A stretch of 42,319 nt of DNA from Thalassobaculaceae bacterium (GTDB lineage: Bacteria; Pseudomonadota; Alphaproteobacteria; Thalassobaculales; Thalassobaculaceae): NCBI GenBank assembly GCA_029212785.1, contig JARGOG010000027.1:1-42319 (forward strand). The letters are read 5' to 3'. This document shows, one piece after another, positions 18,583 to 30,141 of this stretch; position 1 is the stretch's first letter; every line of letters begins with the position of its first letter. A model generated the notes under the pieces. It was given only the letters and a program-made list of their open reading frames with translations. It made no database searches and was not told the origin of the DNA. The translations under genes were made by a program, and so were the position numbers.

Positions 18583-18763
18583 CCGCACACGCTCGAAACC
18601 CTGGGAGACGGGTTACGACTGACGCTCGTTGGCATGTCAGCAGGATTGGAGCCCCACAATGCCGGATCAGTACGCATCATGTGGGATGTCTTTGCCAAAG
18701 TTCAAAGGGTCTTTTTTTCAATGCAGACCAGTGTCGGACGCATGGGTCCGACGGCGATGATCC

Positions 18764-22541
<3,778 letters not shown>

Positions 22542-22545
22542 GGTG

Positions 22546-23367
22546 TCAGAACGGGCCGAGGCCCCAGCCGAACCACCCGTCGTCGGACTCGGCCGTGGTT
22601 CGCGCCCGGCCCTCTGTCGCCAGCACGAAAGCGTCCTGATACCAGTCCGTACCGGGGTAGTTGTGGCCGAGTACGGCCGCCGTCCGCTTGGCTTCCTCGG
22701 TCAGGCCGAGGGCGACGTAGGCCTCCGTCATGCGCATCAGCGCCTCGGGCACCTGCTCGGTGGTGTCGAAGTCGGTGACGACGCGCTGGAAACGGTTGAT
22801 GGCGGCAAGATATTGGCCCTGGCGCATGTACCAGCGCCCGATGCTCATTTCCTTGCCGGCCAGGTGGTTGCGGGTGAGGTCGATCTTCAGACGCGCGTCG
22901 CGGGCGTATTTCGAATTGGGAAAGCGCTGCACCACCTCCTCGAAGGCCGACAGCGCGTCTCGGGTCAGCTTCTGATCGCGCCCGACATCGACGATGCGCT
23001 CGTAGTGGCACAGGCCCTTGAGGTAGTAGGCGTAGTCGACATTCGGATTGCCCGGGTTGAGCTGAATGAACCGGTCGAGGGCGGAGACCGCGTCGTCATA
23101 CTCGTTCGACTGGTACAGCGCATAGGCCGACATCAGCTGCGCCTGGGTTGCCCAGACCGAATAGGGATGCTGGCGCTCGACCTCGTCGAACAGCGGAGCG
23201 GCATCCTTGAACTCGCCGGCAAGTGCGGCATTGTAGGCGTCATTGTAGAGTTCCTCGACCGGGCGCTCGACATATTTCGGCTCGTCATCGGAGGAGCTGC
23301 ACGCGGCGAGGCCCGCGATCAGAGCGGCGGCGGCGAGGTGCAGAACGGGTGTACGAAACGACGACAT
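22546..23367 (-). CDS. bamD: Outer membrane assembly lipoprotein BamD
   Basis: A 273-residue lipoprotein of the BAM complex that folds proteins into the outer membrane. The signal peptide ends in lipobox L20-A21-A22-C23, followed by SSSDDEP. The body is made of TPR repeats (ELYNDAYNAALAGEFKDAAPLFDEV, then QSNEYDDAVSALDRFIQLNPGNP). ATG 23367 is chosen over an in-frame TTG at 23403 because it gives a normal signal peptide. It is probably first of bamD-recN-ligA. The lpxC gene often found upstream in relatives is not here. Confidence 0.94.
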   Translation of the reverse strand: MSSFRTPVLHLAAAALIAGLAACSSSDDEPKYVERPVEELYNDAYNAALAGEFKDAAPLFDEVERQHPYSVWATQAQLMSAYALYQSNEYDDAVSALDRFIQLNPGNPNVDYAYYLKGLCHYERIVDVGRDQKLTRDALSAFEEVVQRFPNSKYARDARLKIDLTRNHLAGKEMSIGRWYMRQGQYLAAINRFQRVVTDFDTTEQVPEALMRMTEAYVALGLTEEAKRTAAVLGHNYPGTDWYQDAFVLATEGRARTTAESDDGWFGWGLGPF

Positions 23368-23485
23368 CAGCAGGGCGGGTCCGGTTGCACGAATGATCCG
23401 CAATGTAAGGCGACGGGGGGATCGAGGGAAGGGGAAGTGGGGGAGGCGCGGCGGCCGACCGGTTCCCGGCCCCAGAAAATCGAAA

Positions 23486-23503
23486 GCCCCGCCGAAGCGG
23501 GGC
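23486..23503 (-). terminator. Intrinsic terminator of the 59-residue gene
   Basis: A perfect 7-bp stem, GCCCCGC/GCGGGGC, with a UUCG loop on the minus strand, followed by TTTCGATTTT. It lies 35 bases downstream of the small gene and upstream of bamD, so it isolates the small gene from the bamD transcript. Confidence 0.85.
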
Positions 23504-23538
23504 CTGCGATCAGCAGTTTTTGGGATCCTGTTGAAGGA

Positions 23539-23718
23539 TCAGGCGGCCAGCTTCACTTCGCCGGCAGCAGCGGCCAGCGCCCACGGGTCGATCCGCAGGG
23601 TCTCGCCGTTGGTCTCGGCGACCGAATCGGTGGTGGCGGCCAGGCCGAGGATCATGTCGAGATCCAGGCCGGTCTGTTCTGCCGCTTCGAGCGGCGTCAG
23701 CACATAGGTATCGCGCAT
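23539..23718 (-). CDS. Small protein, possibly helix-turn-helix-like (59 aa)
   Basis: A 59-residue acidic protein starting MRDTYVLTPLEAAEQTGLDL. The ATG at 23718 is supported by a near-perfect GGAGGT site 6 bases upstream; the frame extends to 23808, but without such a site. The pattern LTPLEAAEQTGL ... TLRIDPWALAAA faintly resembles the EAA..G ... RI...L layout of excisionase/MerR-type (HTH_17) domains, but there are few basic residues for DNA contact. It has its own terminator (23486-23503) and a candidate promoter (23830-23857). Function unknown. Confidence 0.75.
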   Translation of the reverse strand: MRDTYVLTPLEAAEQTGLDLDMILGLAATTDSVAETNGETLRIDPWALAAAAGEVKLAA

Positions 23719-23829
23719 CGTGCGACCTCCATAACTTGCGTACATCAATGGGTCTATTTCAGCCCGCGGTGACGGTAGCGTTCCGAGATATCCTGCTCGA
23801 AAGGGCACGATCAGCGGGTGTTGGTATGC

Positions 23830-23857
23830 ACTTTATGTCTGGTTGGCCCGCCTGCAA
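23830..23857 (-). promoter_or_regulatory. Candidate promoter of the 59-residue gene
   Basis: On the minus strand TTGCAG (23857-23852) and TAAAGT (23835-23830) are separated by 16 bases. Transcription would begin near 23823, leaving a leader of about 105 bases. The match to a sigma-70-type promoter is moderate. Confidence 0.35.
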
Positions 23858-23927
23858 GGGTTTCGTGACGAAAATCTTGCAAACAGCTTCCCCTGTGGCA
23901 TTGCAGCAACAATTTCCGAAGAAAGCG

Positions 23928-25103
23928 TTAACCGTCCTTGCGGAACGGCGATTCCTCGAGAAGCAGCGCCTTCTCGTGCGCCATCTGCCGGCGCTCGCGG
24001 GCCAGAAAGTCCGCGACCGCGTCGCGGAATCCGTCATCGAGGATGAGGTGGTTGCTGTAGGTTTCGACCGGCAGGTAACCGCGCTGGATCTTATGCTGGC
24101 CCTGGGCGCCGGCTTCGACCGTCGCCATGCCGCGTTCGATCGCGAAATCGATGGCCTGATAGTAACAGGCCTCGAAATGCAGGAATTTGTACTCCTCGGT
24201 GCAGCCCCAGTTCCGCCCGAACAGCGTATCGCTGCCGATCAGGTTCAGGGCTCCGGCGACTGGCTGTCCGTCGCGCTCGGCGACCACCAGCATGACCCGC
24301 TCGGCCATCCGCTCGCCCAGCAGCGAGAAGAATGTCCGGTTGAGGTAAGGCGAGCCCCATTTGCGGTCCGAGGTGTCCATGTAGAAATGGAAGAACGCGT
24401 CCCAGTGACGCTCCTCGATGTCTCGGCCGACGAGACGGCGAAGCACAAGGTCGGTCTCCGCGACCTGGCGCCGTTCCTTGCGGATCGCCTTGCGCTTGCG
24501 CGACGAGAGCGCGTCGAGGAAGTCGTCGAAACCGGCGTAGCCGTCATTGTGCCAGTGATATTGCAGCCCCATGCGCTGCAGGAATCCGAACGCGCCAAGC
24601 CGCTCCCATTCCGGTTTTGGGAGGAAGTTCACATGGGCGGTGGCGACATTGAGCTGGTTCATCAGCGCGACAATGCCGCCGGCCAGGATCTCCTCGGCGT
24701 GGGCGCGGTCGATATCCGGGCGGATGAGCATGCGCGTGCCGGTCACCGGGGTGAACGGCACGGCCGAGAGCAGCTTGGGATAGTAGCGCCCCCCGGCACG
24801 CTCATACGCATCGGCCCAACCCCAGTCGAAGACATACTCGCCTTGGGAATGGCCCTTCAGGTACATCGGCATCGCGGCGGCCAGCCGCCCTTCGCGGTCG
24901 CGGACCGCCAGATGGCGCGGTAGCCATCCGGTCTCCGCCCGCACCGAACCGCTCTCCTCGAGCGCATTCAGGAAGTCATGCGATAGGAATGGATTGTCCG
25001 CGCCCGCGCAGGCGTCCCACTCCTCAGCCGTGACCGCGGAGATGGCGGGCAGGACCGAAACTTCCTCGGCCAGCTCGTTCTGGATATCGGTGCCGTCGGG
25101 CAT
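23928..25103 (-). CDS. COG3146 / DUF482 family N-acyltransferase
   Basis: A 391-residue protein with the pattern of the peptidogalycan/FemAB-like acyltransferase family DUF482: NPFLSHDFLNALEESGSV near the start, GEYVFDWGWADAYERAGGRYYPKLLSAVPFTPV in the first half, then SSRKRKAIRKERRQV, NRTFFSLLGERMAERVMLVVAE and GRNWGCTEEYKFLHFEACYYQAI. The fold is GNAT-like. Donor and acceptor are not established for the family. ATG 25103 is preferred to an in-frame TTG at 25163. It follows ridA on the same strand after 106 bases. Confidence 0.85.
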   Translation of the reverse strand: MPDGTDIQNELAEEVSVLPAISAVTAEEWDACAGADNPFLSHDFLNALEESGSVRAETGWLPRHLAVRDREGRLAAAMPMYLKGHSQGEYVFDWGWADAYERAGGRYYPKLLSAVPFTPVTGTRMLIRPDIDRAHAEEILAGGIVALMNQLNVATAHVNFLPKPEWERLGAFGFLQRMGLQYHWHNDGYAGFDDFLDALSSRKRKAIRKERRQVAETDLVLRRLVGRDIEERHWDAFFHFYMDTSDRKWGSPYLNRTFFSLLGERMAERVMLVVAERDGQPVAGALNLIGSDTLFGRNWGCTEEYKFLHFEACYYQAIDFAIERGMATVEAGAQGQHKIQRGYLPVETYSNHLILDDGFRDAVADFLARERRQMAHEKALLLEESPFRKDG

Positions 25104-25209
25104 GGCGGAATCCGTTGCGGTACTCCCCTGGAATCGAGGTGGGGCGGCAATGCGGCCAGGCAAGGCCGCCCCGATCTGTGCCTGAAACGCGGCGCCAGTT
25201 GGGCGGGTG

Positions 25210-25677
25210 TCAGGAAACCTCGAAGACCGCCTCGACCTCGACGGCGACGCCGCGCGGCAGCGCGTTGGTGCCGACCGCGAAGCGGGAGTGGCGGCCCTTG
25301 TCGCCGAACACCGCGACCATCAGGTCGGAAGCGCCGTTGACGACCTCCGGCTGCTCGGTGAAGTCAGGCGTGCAGCGCACGAACCCACCGAGCTTGACCA
25401 CGCGCACCACCTTGTCCAGGTCGCCGCCGCAGGCGGCCTTGGCCTGGGCGATCAGGTTCTTGGCGCAGATCTCGGCGATGCCGCGGGCGTCATCGGTGCT
25501 CAGATCGGTGCCGACCACGCCGATGCCTTCGATCTTGCCGTCGACCATGGGGATCTGGCCGGAAACGAAGACCAGGTTTCCGGTGCGCACGAACGGGACA
25601 TAGTTGGCGGCGGGCGTCGCCGGCGTCGGAATCACGATGCCGAGCTCGGCCAAGCGGGCGTCGATGGTGCCGGCCAT
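25210..25677 (-). CDS. ridA: RidA family protein
   Basis: A 155-residue RidA/YjgF-type protein. The family hydrolyses reactive enamine/imine by-products released by PLP enzymes and so protects other PLP enzymes. The sequence has LVFVSGQIP, the VVRVVKLGGFVRC strand and HSRFAVGTNALPRGVAVEVEAVFEV, in which R132 aligns with the catalytic arginine (R105 of E. coli RidA). A strong AAGGAGA site precedes the ATG. It diverges from a PLP aminotransferase gene across a structured gap, which suits its role. Confidence 0.93.
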   Translation of the reverse strand: MAGTIDARLAELGIVIPTPATPAANYVPFVRTGNLVFVSGQIPMVDGKIEGIGVVGTDLSTDDARGIAEICAKNLIAQAKAACGGDLDKVVRVVKLGGFVRCTPDFTEQPEVVNGASDLMVAVFGDKGRHSRFAVGTNALPRGVAVEVEAVFEVS

Positions 25678-25824
25678 GGCTGCTTCTCCTTGGAAGGTAC
25701 AGGTCGAATTGCGTGGACGCGGAGCCTAGCCGGGCATTGGGGCTCACGCCAGAGCCGCAGACACAGAATGTGTGTCTCGACATGCGCGCTGGTTTGGAGA
25801 GGAAAACCGGGCGGTGCCGGCCTG

Positions 25825-25862
25825 AAAAAGCCGGGTGCGCCAATTCGCATGCGGGCGCACCC
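25825..25862 (-). terminator. Terminator-like hairpin in ridA leader (possible attenuator)
   Basis: On the minus strand GGGTGCGCC (25862-25854) pairs perfectly with GGCGCACCC (25841-25833), followed by GGCTTTTT. An alternative stem CCGGC/GCCGG (25834-25830 with 25821-25817) would use part of the same bases and bury the T-run. It sits about 150 bases before the ridA start, so it would end transcripts coming from the 26.0 kb promoter region unless read through. Confidence 0.45.
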
Positions 25863-26026
25863 GCTAGGCTGGGCGGAGAACCGCCCTTAGGAGCTTCACA
25901 GGGTGGTGGGAAAAGCGAAAAGGAGACTCCGCCTTTCCCGCTTCCGCCGCCGGGGAAGCGACGGAACTCGTGGCGCCAACCGATCCGCTCCGACAAAGAT
26001 CGTGACGCAATCACAGTCCGAATCGA

Positions 26027-26066
26027 CATATATAGTGTCTGAATTTTCCGAATAACACCATATATA
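26027..26066. promoter_or_regulatory. A+T-rich inverted repeat, candidate operator
   Basis: CATATATAGTGT at 26027-26038 and ACACCATATATA at 26055-26066 are imperfect inverted repeats (10 of the 11 inner positions match), separated by 16 bases. The patch is far richer in A+T than the region and contains TATATT/TATATA boxes usable in both directions. It looks like a binding site for a dimeric regulator over a divergent promoter. Confidence 0.5.
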
Positions 26067-26185
26067 TTCGATTTCCGCGTGTGAATGGGGCGATTTCCGT
26101 CCGGGCGCGAGGCGATGTCGGTACAGGTCTTGGCGCAGCGCAGCAGGCGCGCCACTATTGCCGCTTGATCTCCATGAGGGCACCG

Positions 26186-27601
26186 ATGTCCACCTTGCTC
26201 AGAAACGACCTCGACGTATTGCCGCCGCTCGGCACGCTGGCCCGCGGCGAGCCCATCCAGGTCTTTGCCGCCCCCCCCGGTACCCCCGCCAAACCGCAGA
26301 TCGCGCGGGCGATGGGGGTCGAGATGTGGGACACGTCCGGCAAACGGTATTTGGACGCCAGCTCGGGGCCGGTGGCCTGCAATCTCGGCTACGGCAATCG
26401 CCGGGTGTTGGACGCGTTGCAAACCCAGGCCGAGGCGGCGGCCTTTGCCAACGTCTCGCATTTCGAAAGCAAGGCGAACCGGGATTTCGCCGAGCGTCTG
26501 GCCGAAGCGGCCGGGCCCGGATATGAGCGGGTCTTCGTCGTGTCCGGCGGCTCGGAGGCGAATGAGGCGGCTTTGAAGCTGGCCCGTCAGATCGCCCTGT
26601 CGCGCGGCGAGGCGTCGCGGTGGAAGGTGATTTCGCGCCAGCCCTCCTATCACGGCGGCACCCTCGGCGCGCTGGCGATCACCGGCGATCCGGCGGCTCA
26701 CGCCATGTTCGGCCCGATGATCCAGATGATGCCCAAGGTGCCGGCGCCCGTGACTTATCGCGTGCCGGCGGGTCATGACGCCGAGAGCTGGGCGCTGCAC
26801 TGCGCCCAGGTCCTGGAGGATACGATCGAGGCCGAAGGGTCCGACAGTGTGCTGGCCTTCATTCAGGAGCCGGTCGGCGGGGTCGCTACGGGGGCGTTGG
26901 TCGCCCATGCGGCCTACATGCGCCGGGTGCGTGAGATCTGCGACAAGTTCGGTGTTCTGCTGATCCATGACGAGGTGATGAGCGGCGGCGGCCGAACCGG
27001 CGCGTTCCTGTCCCACGACCACTGGCCCGACTGTCGGGCCGATCTGATCGTCATGGCCAAGGGGATCGGCGCCGGCTATCTGCCGCTCGGCCTCGTCCTG
27101 GCGCCGCGGGATCTGGTGGAGAAGGTCGCGACCGGCGGCGGATTCCTGCACGGCCACACTGCGCTTGGAAATCCGCTGTCCTGCGCCGTCGGGCTGGCTG
27201 TGCTGGAAGAGACGCTGGAACGCGGCCTGATTGAGCGATCGGCCCTGCTCGGCGCCGCCCTCAAGGCTCGGATCGAGGAGATGGCCGGGCGCTATCCGAT
27301 CATCGGCGACGTTCGGGGCAAGGGCCTGCTGATGGCCGTCGAGTTCGTGGAGGACCGCGAGGAGAAACGATCCTTCGCGATTGAAGCGTCAGTACCGGCT
27401 GCGGTCTCCCGTATCGCAATGCAAAACGGTTTGATACTGTATACGCGACGAACGAACGGCGGTCGGGATGGAGACTGGGTGATGGTGTCTCCGCCCTTGG
27501 TTACGAGCGATGCTGAGCTCGACGAGATAACCGATCTGCTGGAAAAGACGTTCGCACAGGCAGAAGCCGAACTTTCGCCCCTGCGGAGGGCGGGAACTTA
27601 A
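26186..27601 (+). CDS. Class III PLP-dependent aminotransferase
   Basis: A 471-residue fold-type I aminotransferase. It shows the phosphate-binding GSEANE at residues 122-127, SYHGGTLGAL, the cofactor-ring D262-E263 in IHDEVMSGGGRTG, and Schiff-base lysine K292 in VMAKGIGAGYLP. It resembles omega-amino-acid/amine:pyruvate aminotransferases, whose substrate cannot be read from sequence. ATG 26186 has a GAGGG site at proper distance; ATG 26174 is also possible. It diverges from ridA, and a pentapeptide-repeat gene follows 35 bases downstream. Confidence 0.92.
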   Translation: MSTLLRNDLDVLPPLGTLARGEPIQVFAAPPGTPAKPQIARAMGVEMWDTSGKRYLDASSGPVACNLGYGNRRVLDALQTQAEAAAFANVSHFESKANRDFAERLAEAAGPGYERVFVVSGGSEANEAALKLARQIALSRGEASRWKVISRQPSYHGGTLGALAITGDPAAHAMFGPMIQMMPKVPAPVTYRVPAGHDAESWALHCAQVLEDTIEAEGSDSVLAFIQEPVGGVATGALVAHAAYMRRVREICDKFGVLLIHDEVMSGGGRTGAFLSHDHWPDCRADLIVMAKGIGAGYLPLGLVLAPRDLVEKVATGGGFLHGHTALGNPLSCAVGLAVLEETLERGLIERSALLGAALKARIEEMAGRYPIIGDVRGKGLLMAVEFVEDREEKRSFAIEASVPAAVSRIAMQNGLILYTRRTNGGRDGDWVMVSPPLVTSDAELDEITDLLEKTFAQAEAELSPLRRAGT

Positions 27602-27636
27602 GAATGATTTAAGTAGGTAACTGCGATTGTGAGCGG

Positions 27637-28854
27637 ATGAGCATCCAGGGTCACATAGCGCACGACGTTGTTGAGCGGAAACTGGCAAGCCACCGGCTTT
27701 GGTTGGAGGGTGCCGCCGACGGACAACCGGCCTCGTTCGCGCATACCAATCTCTTCGGATCCGATTTCTCCGGCCAGGATCTGCGCGAGGTCGATTTCGG
27801 AGGCTCGGACCTTCAGGGCGTGCGGTTCATCGGCTGCAATCTGACGCGCGCGATCTTCGCGGGAGCCGATCTGTGCGGCGCCTCGTTCCGGGACGCTACG
27901 CTGGAAGAGGCGGATCTGACGGGCACGCAGCTTGTTGGAACAGTGTTCGAAGGCGCGGATCTGCGCGGGGTTTCCCTGCGCGGCGCCAGCGGCCTCCCCA
28001 CCGGCAACAATGGTCGCGGCGAAGCGTTTTCCGGCGCGTCGGTGAATTTCGCAGGTGCGCGGATGCACCGCGCCAACCTCAAGGGCGCGAAGTTCGATCA
28101 GGCCCGCATGGCGCAGACCGATCTGACCGGCGCCAATCTGGAGCGGGCGACCCTCCGCCGAGCCTCCATGTCGGGCGTCATCCTGCGCAACGCTAATCTT
28201 GTGTCGGCCGATCTGAGCGAAGCGGATCTCAGCGACTCGCTGGCGACCGGTGCGGACCTCTCCGGCGCCCAGCTCGACGGCGCGACGATCGACCGGGCGA
28301 ACCTGATCGGCGCGCGTCTGCGGGACGTGGATCTGAGCAAGGTCGATACCTCCAACGCCCGGCTCGCGCCGCCGGCCGATATCGTCGCCGCCGAGGTTCA
28401 GCGCACCCTGGTCGAGCATGACCGCTGGGTGCGCAGCGACGGCAAGCGCGGATCGCGGGCCTCGCTCGACGGCGTCGATCTGACCGATGCCGATCTGCGC
28501 GGACTGAACCTGTCCGGTGCGGATCTGCGCGGCGTGATCATGCGTCGGGCGCTGCTGACCGACGCCCTCCTGGTGCTGGCCGATCTGTCCGGTGCGGACC
28601 TGTCACTGGCGTCCCTGGCGCGATGCAATCTCTCCGGTGCCATCCTGTCGGGGGCGAACCTGTCGCGTGCCGACCTGACCGACGCGATCCTGACAGCGGC
28701 GCCGCTGCTCTCCAGCCATGGGGAGAATATTGGTCGAAAGCAGGAAACCCGGCTCAACGGCGCCAACCTGACCGGTGCGGTCATGGATGGTGTGAAGCTG
28801 GACGAGGCGCGCACGGCAACGGCGCCGGCGAAACGGGCACGGCCCGAGAAGTAG
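27637..28854 (+). CDS. Pentapeptide repeat-containing protein, two modules
   Basis: A 405-residue protein built largely of A(D/N)LxG five-residue repeats that fold into a right-handed beta helix. Two runs of repeats (about residues 34-245 and 276-390) are each preceded by a related motif: LASHRLWLEGAADGQPASF at 16-34 and LVEHDRWVRSDGKRGSRASL at 258-277. This suggests duplication of a capped module. There is no signal peptide or membrane helix, so it is probably cytoplasmic. Some relatives (Qnr, MfpA) mimic DNA and protect gyrase, but most have no known role. The 35-base spacing suggests co-transcription with the aminotransferase. Confidence 0.9.
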   Translation: MSIQGHIAHDVVERKLASHRLWLEGAADGQPASFAHTNLFGSDFSGQDLREVDFGGSDLQGVRFIGCNLTRAIFAGADLCGASFRDATLEEADLTGTQLVGTVFEGADLRGVSLRGASGLPTGNNGRGEAFSGASVNFAGARMHRANLKGAKFDQARMAQTDLTGANLERATLRRASMSGVILRNANLVSADLSEADLSDSLATGADLSGAQLDGATIDRANLIGARLRDVDLSKVDTSNARLAPPADIVAAEVQRTLVEHDRWVRSDGKRGSRASLDGVDLTDADLRGLNLSGADLRGVIMRRALLTDALLVLADLSGADLSLASLARCNLSGAILSGANLSRADLTDAILTAAPLLSSHGENIGRKQETRLNGANLTGAVMDGVKLDEARTATAPAKRARPEK

Positions 28855-28952
28855 ACCTCCAGGCGATCGGTTTTATCGGGTGGCGTAGGCACTTAACGCG
28901 GCGTGTGGGCGGGCGTAGGCTGTCGGTCTCCTGTGCTGAAAGGGCCGATATC

Positions 28953-30101
28953 GTGACCCCTGATTCAATCCGTCCGCTTTTCGATCTCAGTGACGACGTC
29001 GTCTATATGAACTGTGCGGCCCAGGGGCCGGCGCCGATTGCGGCCGCCGAGGTCGGGCGGCGCGCGGTTGGCCGGAAGGCGCGTCCCTGGGAGCCCGAAC
29101 GCAACGGTCTCGGCGCCGAGATGACGCGCGCTCGCGATCTCTTCGCCGCGTTTCTCGGGGCGGCGGGGACGGACATCGCGATCAGTACGGCGACCAGCTA
29201 TGCCGTCGCCATCGCTGCCCGCAACATCACGCTTGAGCCGGGCCAGACCGTCGTGGTGCTCGAGGCGCAATTCCCCTCGAATCTGTACGCTTGGCAGTTG
29301 CTGGCCGAGCGCAGCGGTGCGTCGGTGGTCGTGGTCCCTCAGCCGGCGGACGGCGACTGGTCCAGTGCCGTGCTCGACCGTCTGGGGCCGGAGACCGGCC
29401 TGGTCGCGTTGCCGAACGTGCACTGGGTGGATGGCGGGGTTCTGGATCTGGGGCCGATCGCCGATGTCGCACATGCGCAGGGCGCGGCGATTTTCATCGA
29501 CGCAACCCAGTCGATCGGCGTCGTGCCGCTTGATATCGCGCGGATCGACCCGGATTACGTCGCCTGTTCCGCCTACAAGTGGCTGCTGTCGCCGGATCAG
29601 TCCGGTTATCTCTATGTCGCGCCCCGACGCCAGGACGGCGAGCCGGTGGAGCACAACCACGCGGGGCGGATCGGCGACGGGCCGATGACCCTGTCTCCCG
29701 GATACGGCTCCCGTTTCCAGCCGGGCGCCAAGCGTTTCGATCAGGGGGCCGCCGACGCCATGATCCATACTCCGATGGCCGTGGCGGCGATGGAGCAGAT
29801 CACCGACTGGGGCGTCGCGCGCATCGCTGCCGGGATCGAACCGGTCGTCGACCGCATTGCCGCCGAGGCGGAAACGCGGGGCTGGCGGGTGCCGCCGAAG
29901 GCCTTCCGGTCCCCGCACTTCATCGGCATCACGCCGACTGAGCCGCCACCGTCGGATCTGGCCGATCGCCTGGCGGCGGAGAACATACACGTGAGTTTGC
30001 GCAGCGGGCGGATCCGGGCGGCGCCCTATCTGTTCACACGGTTGGATGAGGTCGACACCCTGTTCGCGGCCCTCGATCGGCACCTGCGCGCCGCGGCCTG
30101 A
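28953..30101 (+). CDS. Class V aminotransferase-fold PLP enzyme
   Basis: A 382-residue PLP enzyme of the cysteine-desulfurase/isopenicillin-N-epimerase branch. Cofactor residues are seen in FIDATQSIGV (D183) and in CSAYKWLLSPDQSGYLYV, with Schiff-base K209. The start is taken as GTG 28953, preceded by AAGGG about 10 bases away; ATG 29007 would cut into the conserved MNCAAQGP strand. No catalytic cysteine loop typical of desulfurases was recognised. Substrate unknown. The gene ends 40 bases from the convergent membrane-protein gene. Confidence 0.85.
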   Translation: MTPDSIRPLFDLSDDVVYMNCAAQGPAPIAAAEVGRRAVGRKARPWEPERNGLGAEMTRARDLFAAFLGAAGTDIAISTATSYAVAIAARNITLEPGQTVVVLEAQFPSNLYAWQLLAERSGASVVVVPQPADGDWSSAVLDRLGPETGLVALPNVHWVDGGVLDLGPIADVAHAQGAAIFIDATQSIGVVPLDIARIDPDYVACSAYKWLLSPDQSGYLYVAPRRQDGEPVEHNHAGRIGDGPMTLSPGYGSRFQPGAKRFDQGAADAMIHTPMAVAAMEQITDWGVARIAAGIEPVVDRIAAEAETRGWRVPPKAFRSPHFIGITPTEPPPSDLADRLAAENIHVSLRSGRIRAAPYLFTRLDEVDTLFAALDRHLRAAA

Positions 30102-30141
30102 CGGGGCGGAAGCGGACAAGAAGCGGAACAGACGTCTGGGA

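Larger units (their letters stand above)
25678..26185. other. 508-base gap between ridA and aminotransferase gene
   Basis: No convincing gene. Reading toward ridA (minus strand) there are several perfect hairpins: 25871-25886 (GGGCGG/CCGCCC), 25833-25862 followed by a T-run, and 25760-25776 (GACACA/TGTGTC). Near the aminotransferase end lies an A+T-rich inverted repeat at 26027-26066. The low-GC patch contrasts sharply with the surroundings and probably holds the divergent promoters. Confidence 0.6.

Noticed and set aside
18438-18698. Minus-strand 86-codon frame with a TTG start
   Set aside because: A strong intrinsic terminator lies inside it and the product has no protein-like pattern; the region is better read as RNA or 3' tail.
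28623-28952. Extension of the class V enzyme frame into the pentapeptide-repeat gene
   Set aside because: Overlaps a clear repeat protein in another frame; the PLP fold begins at 28953.
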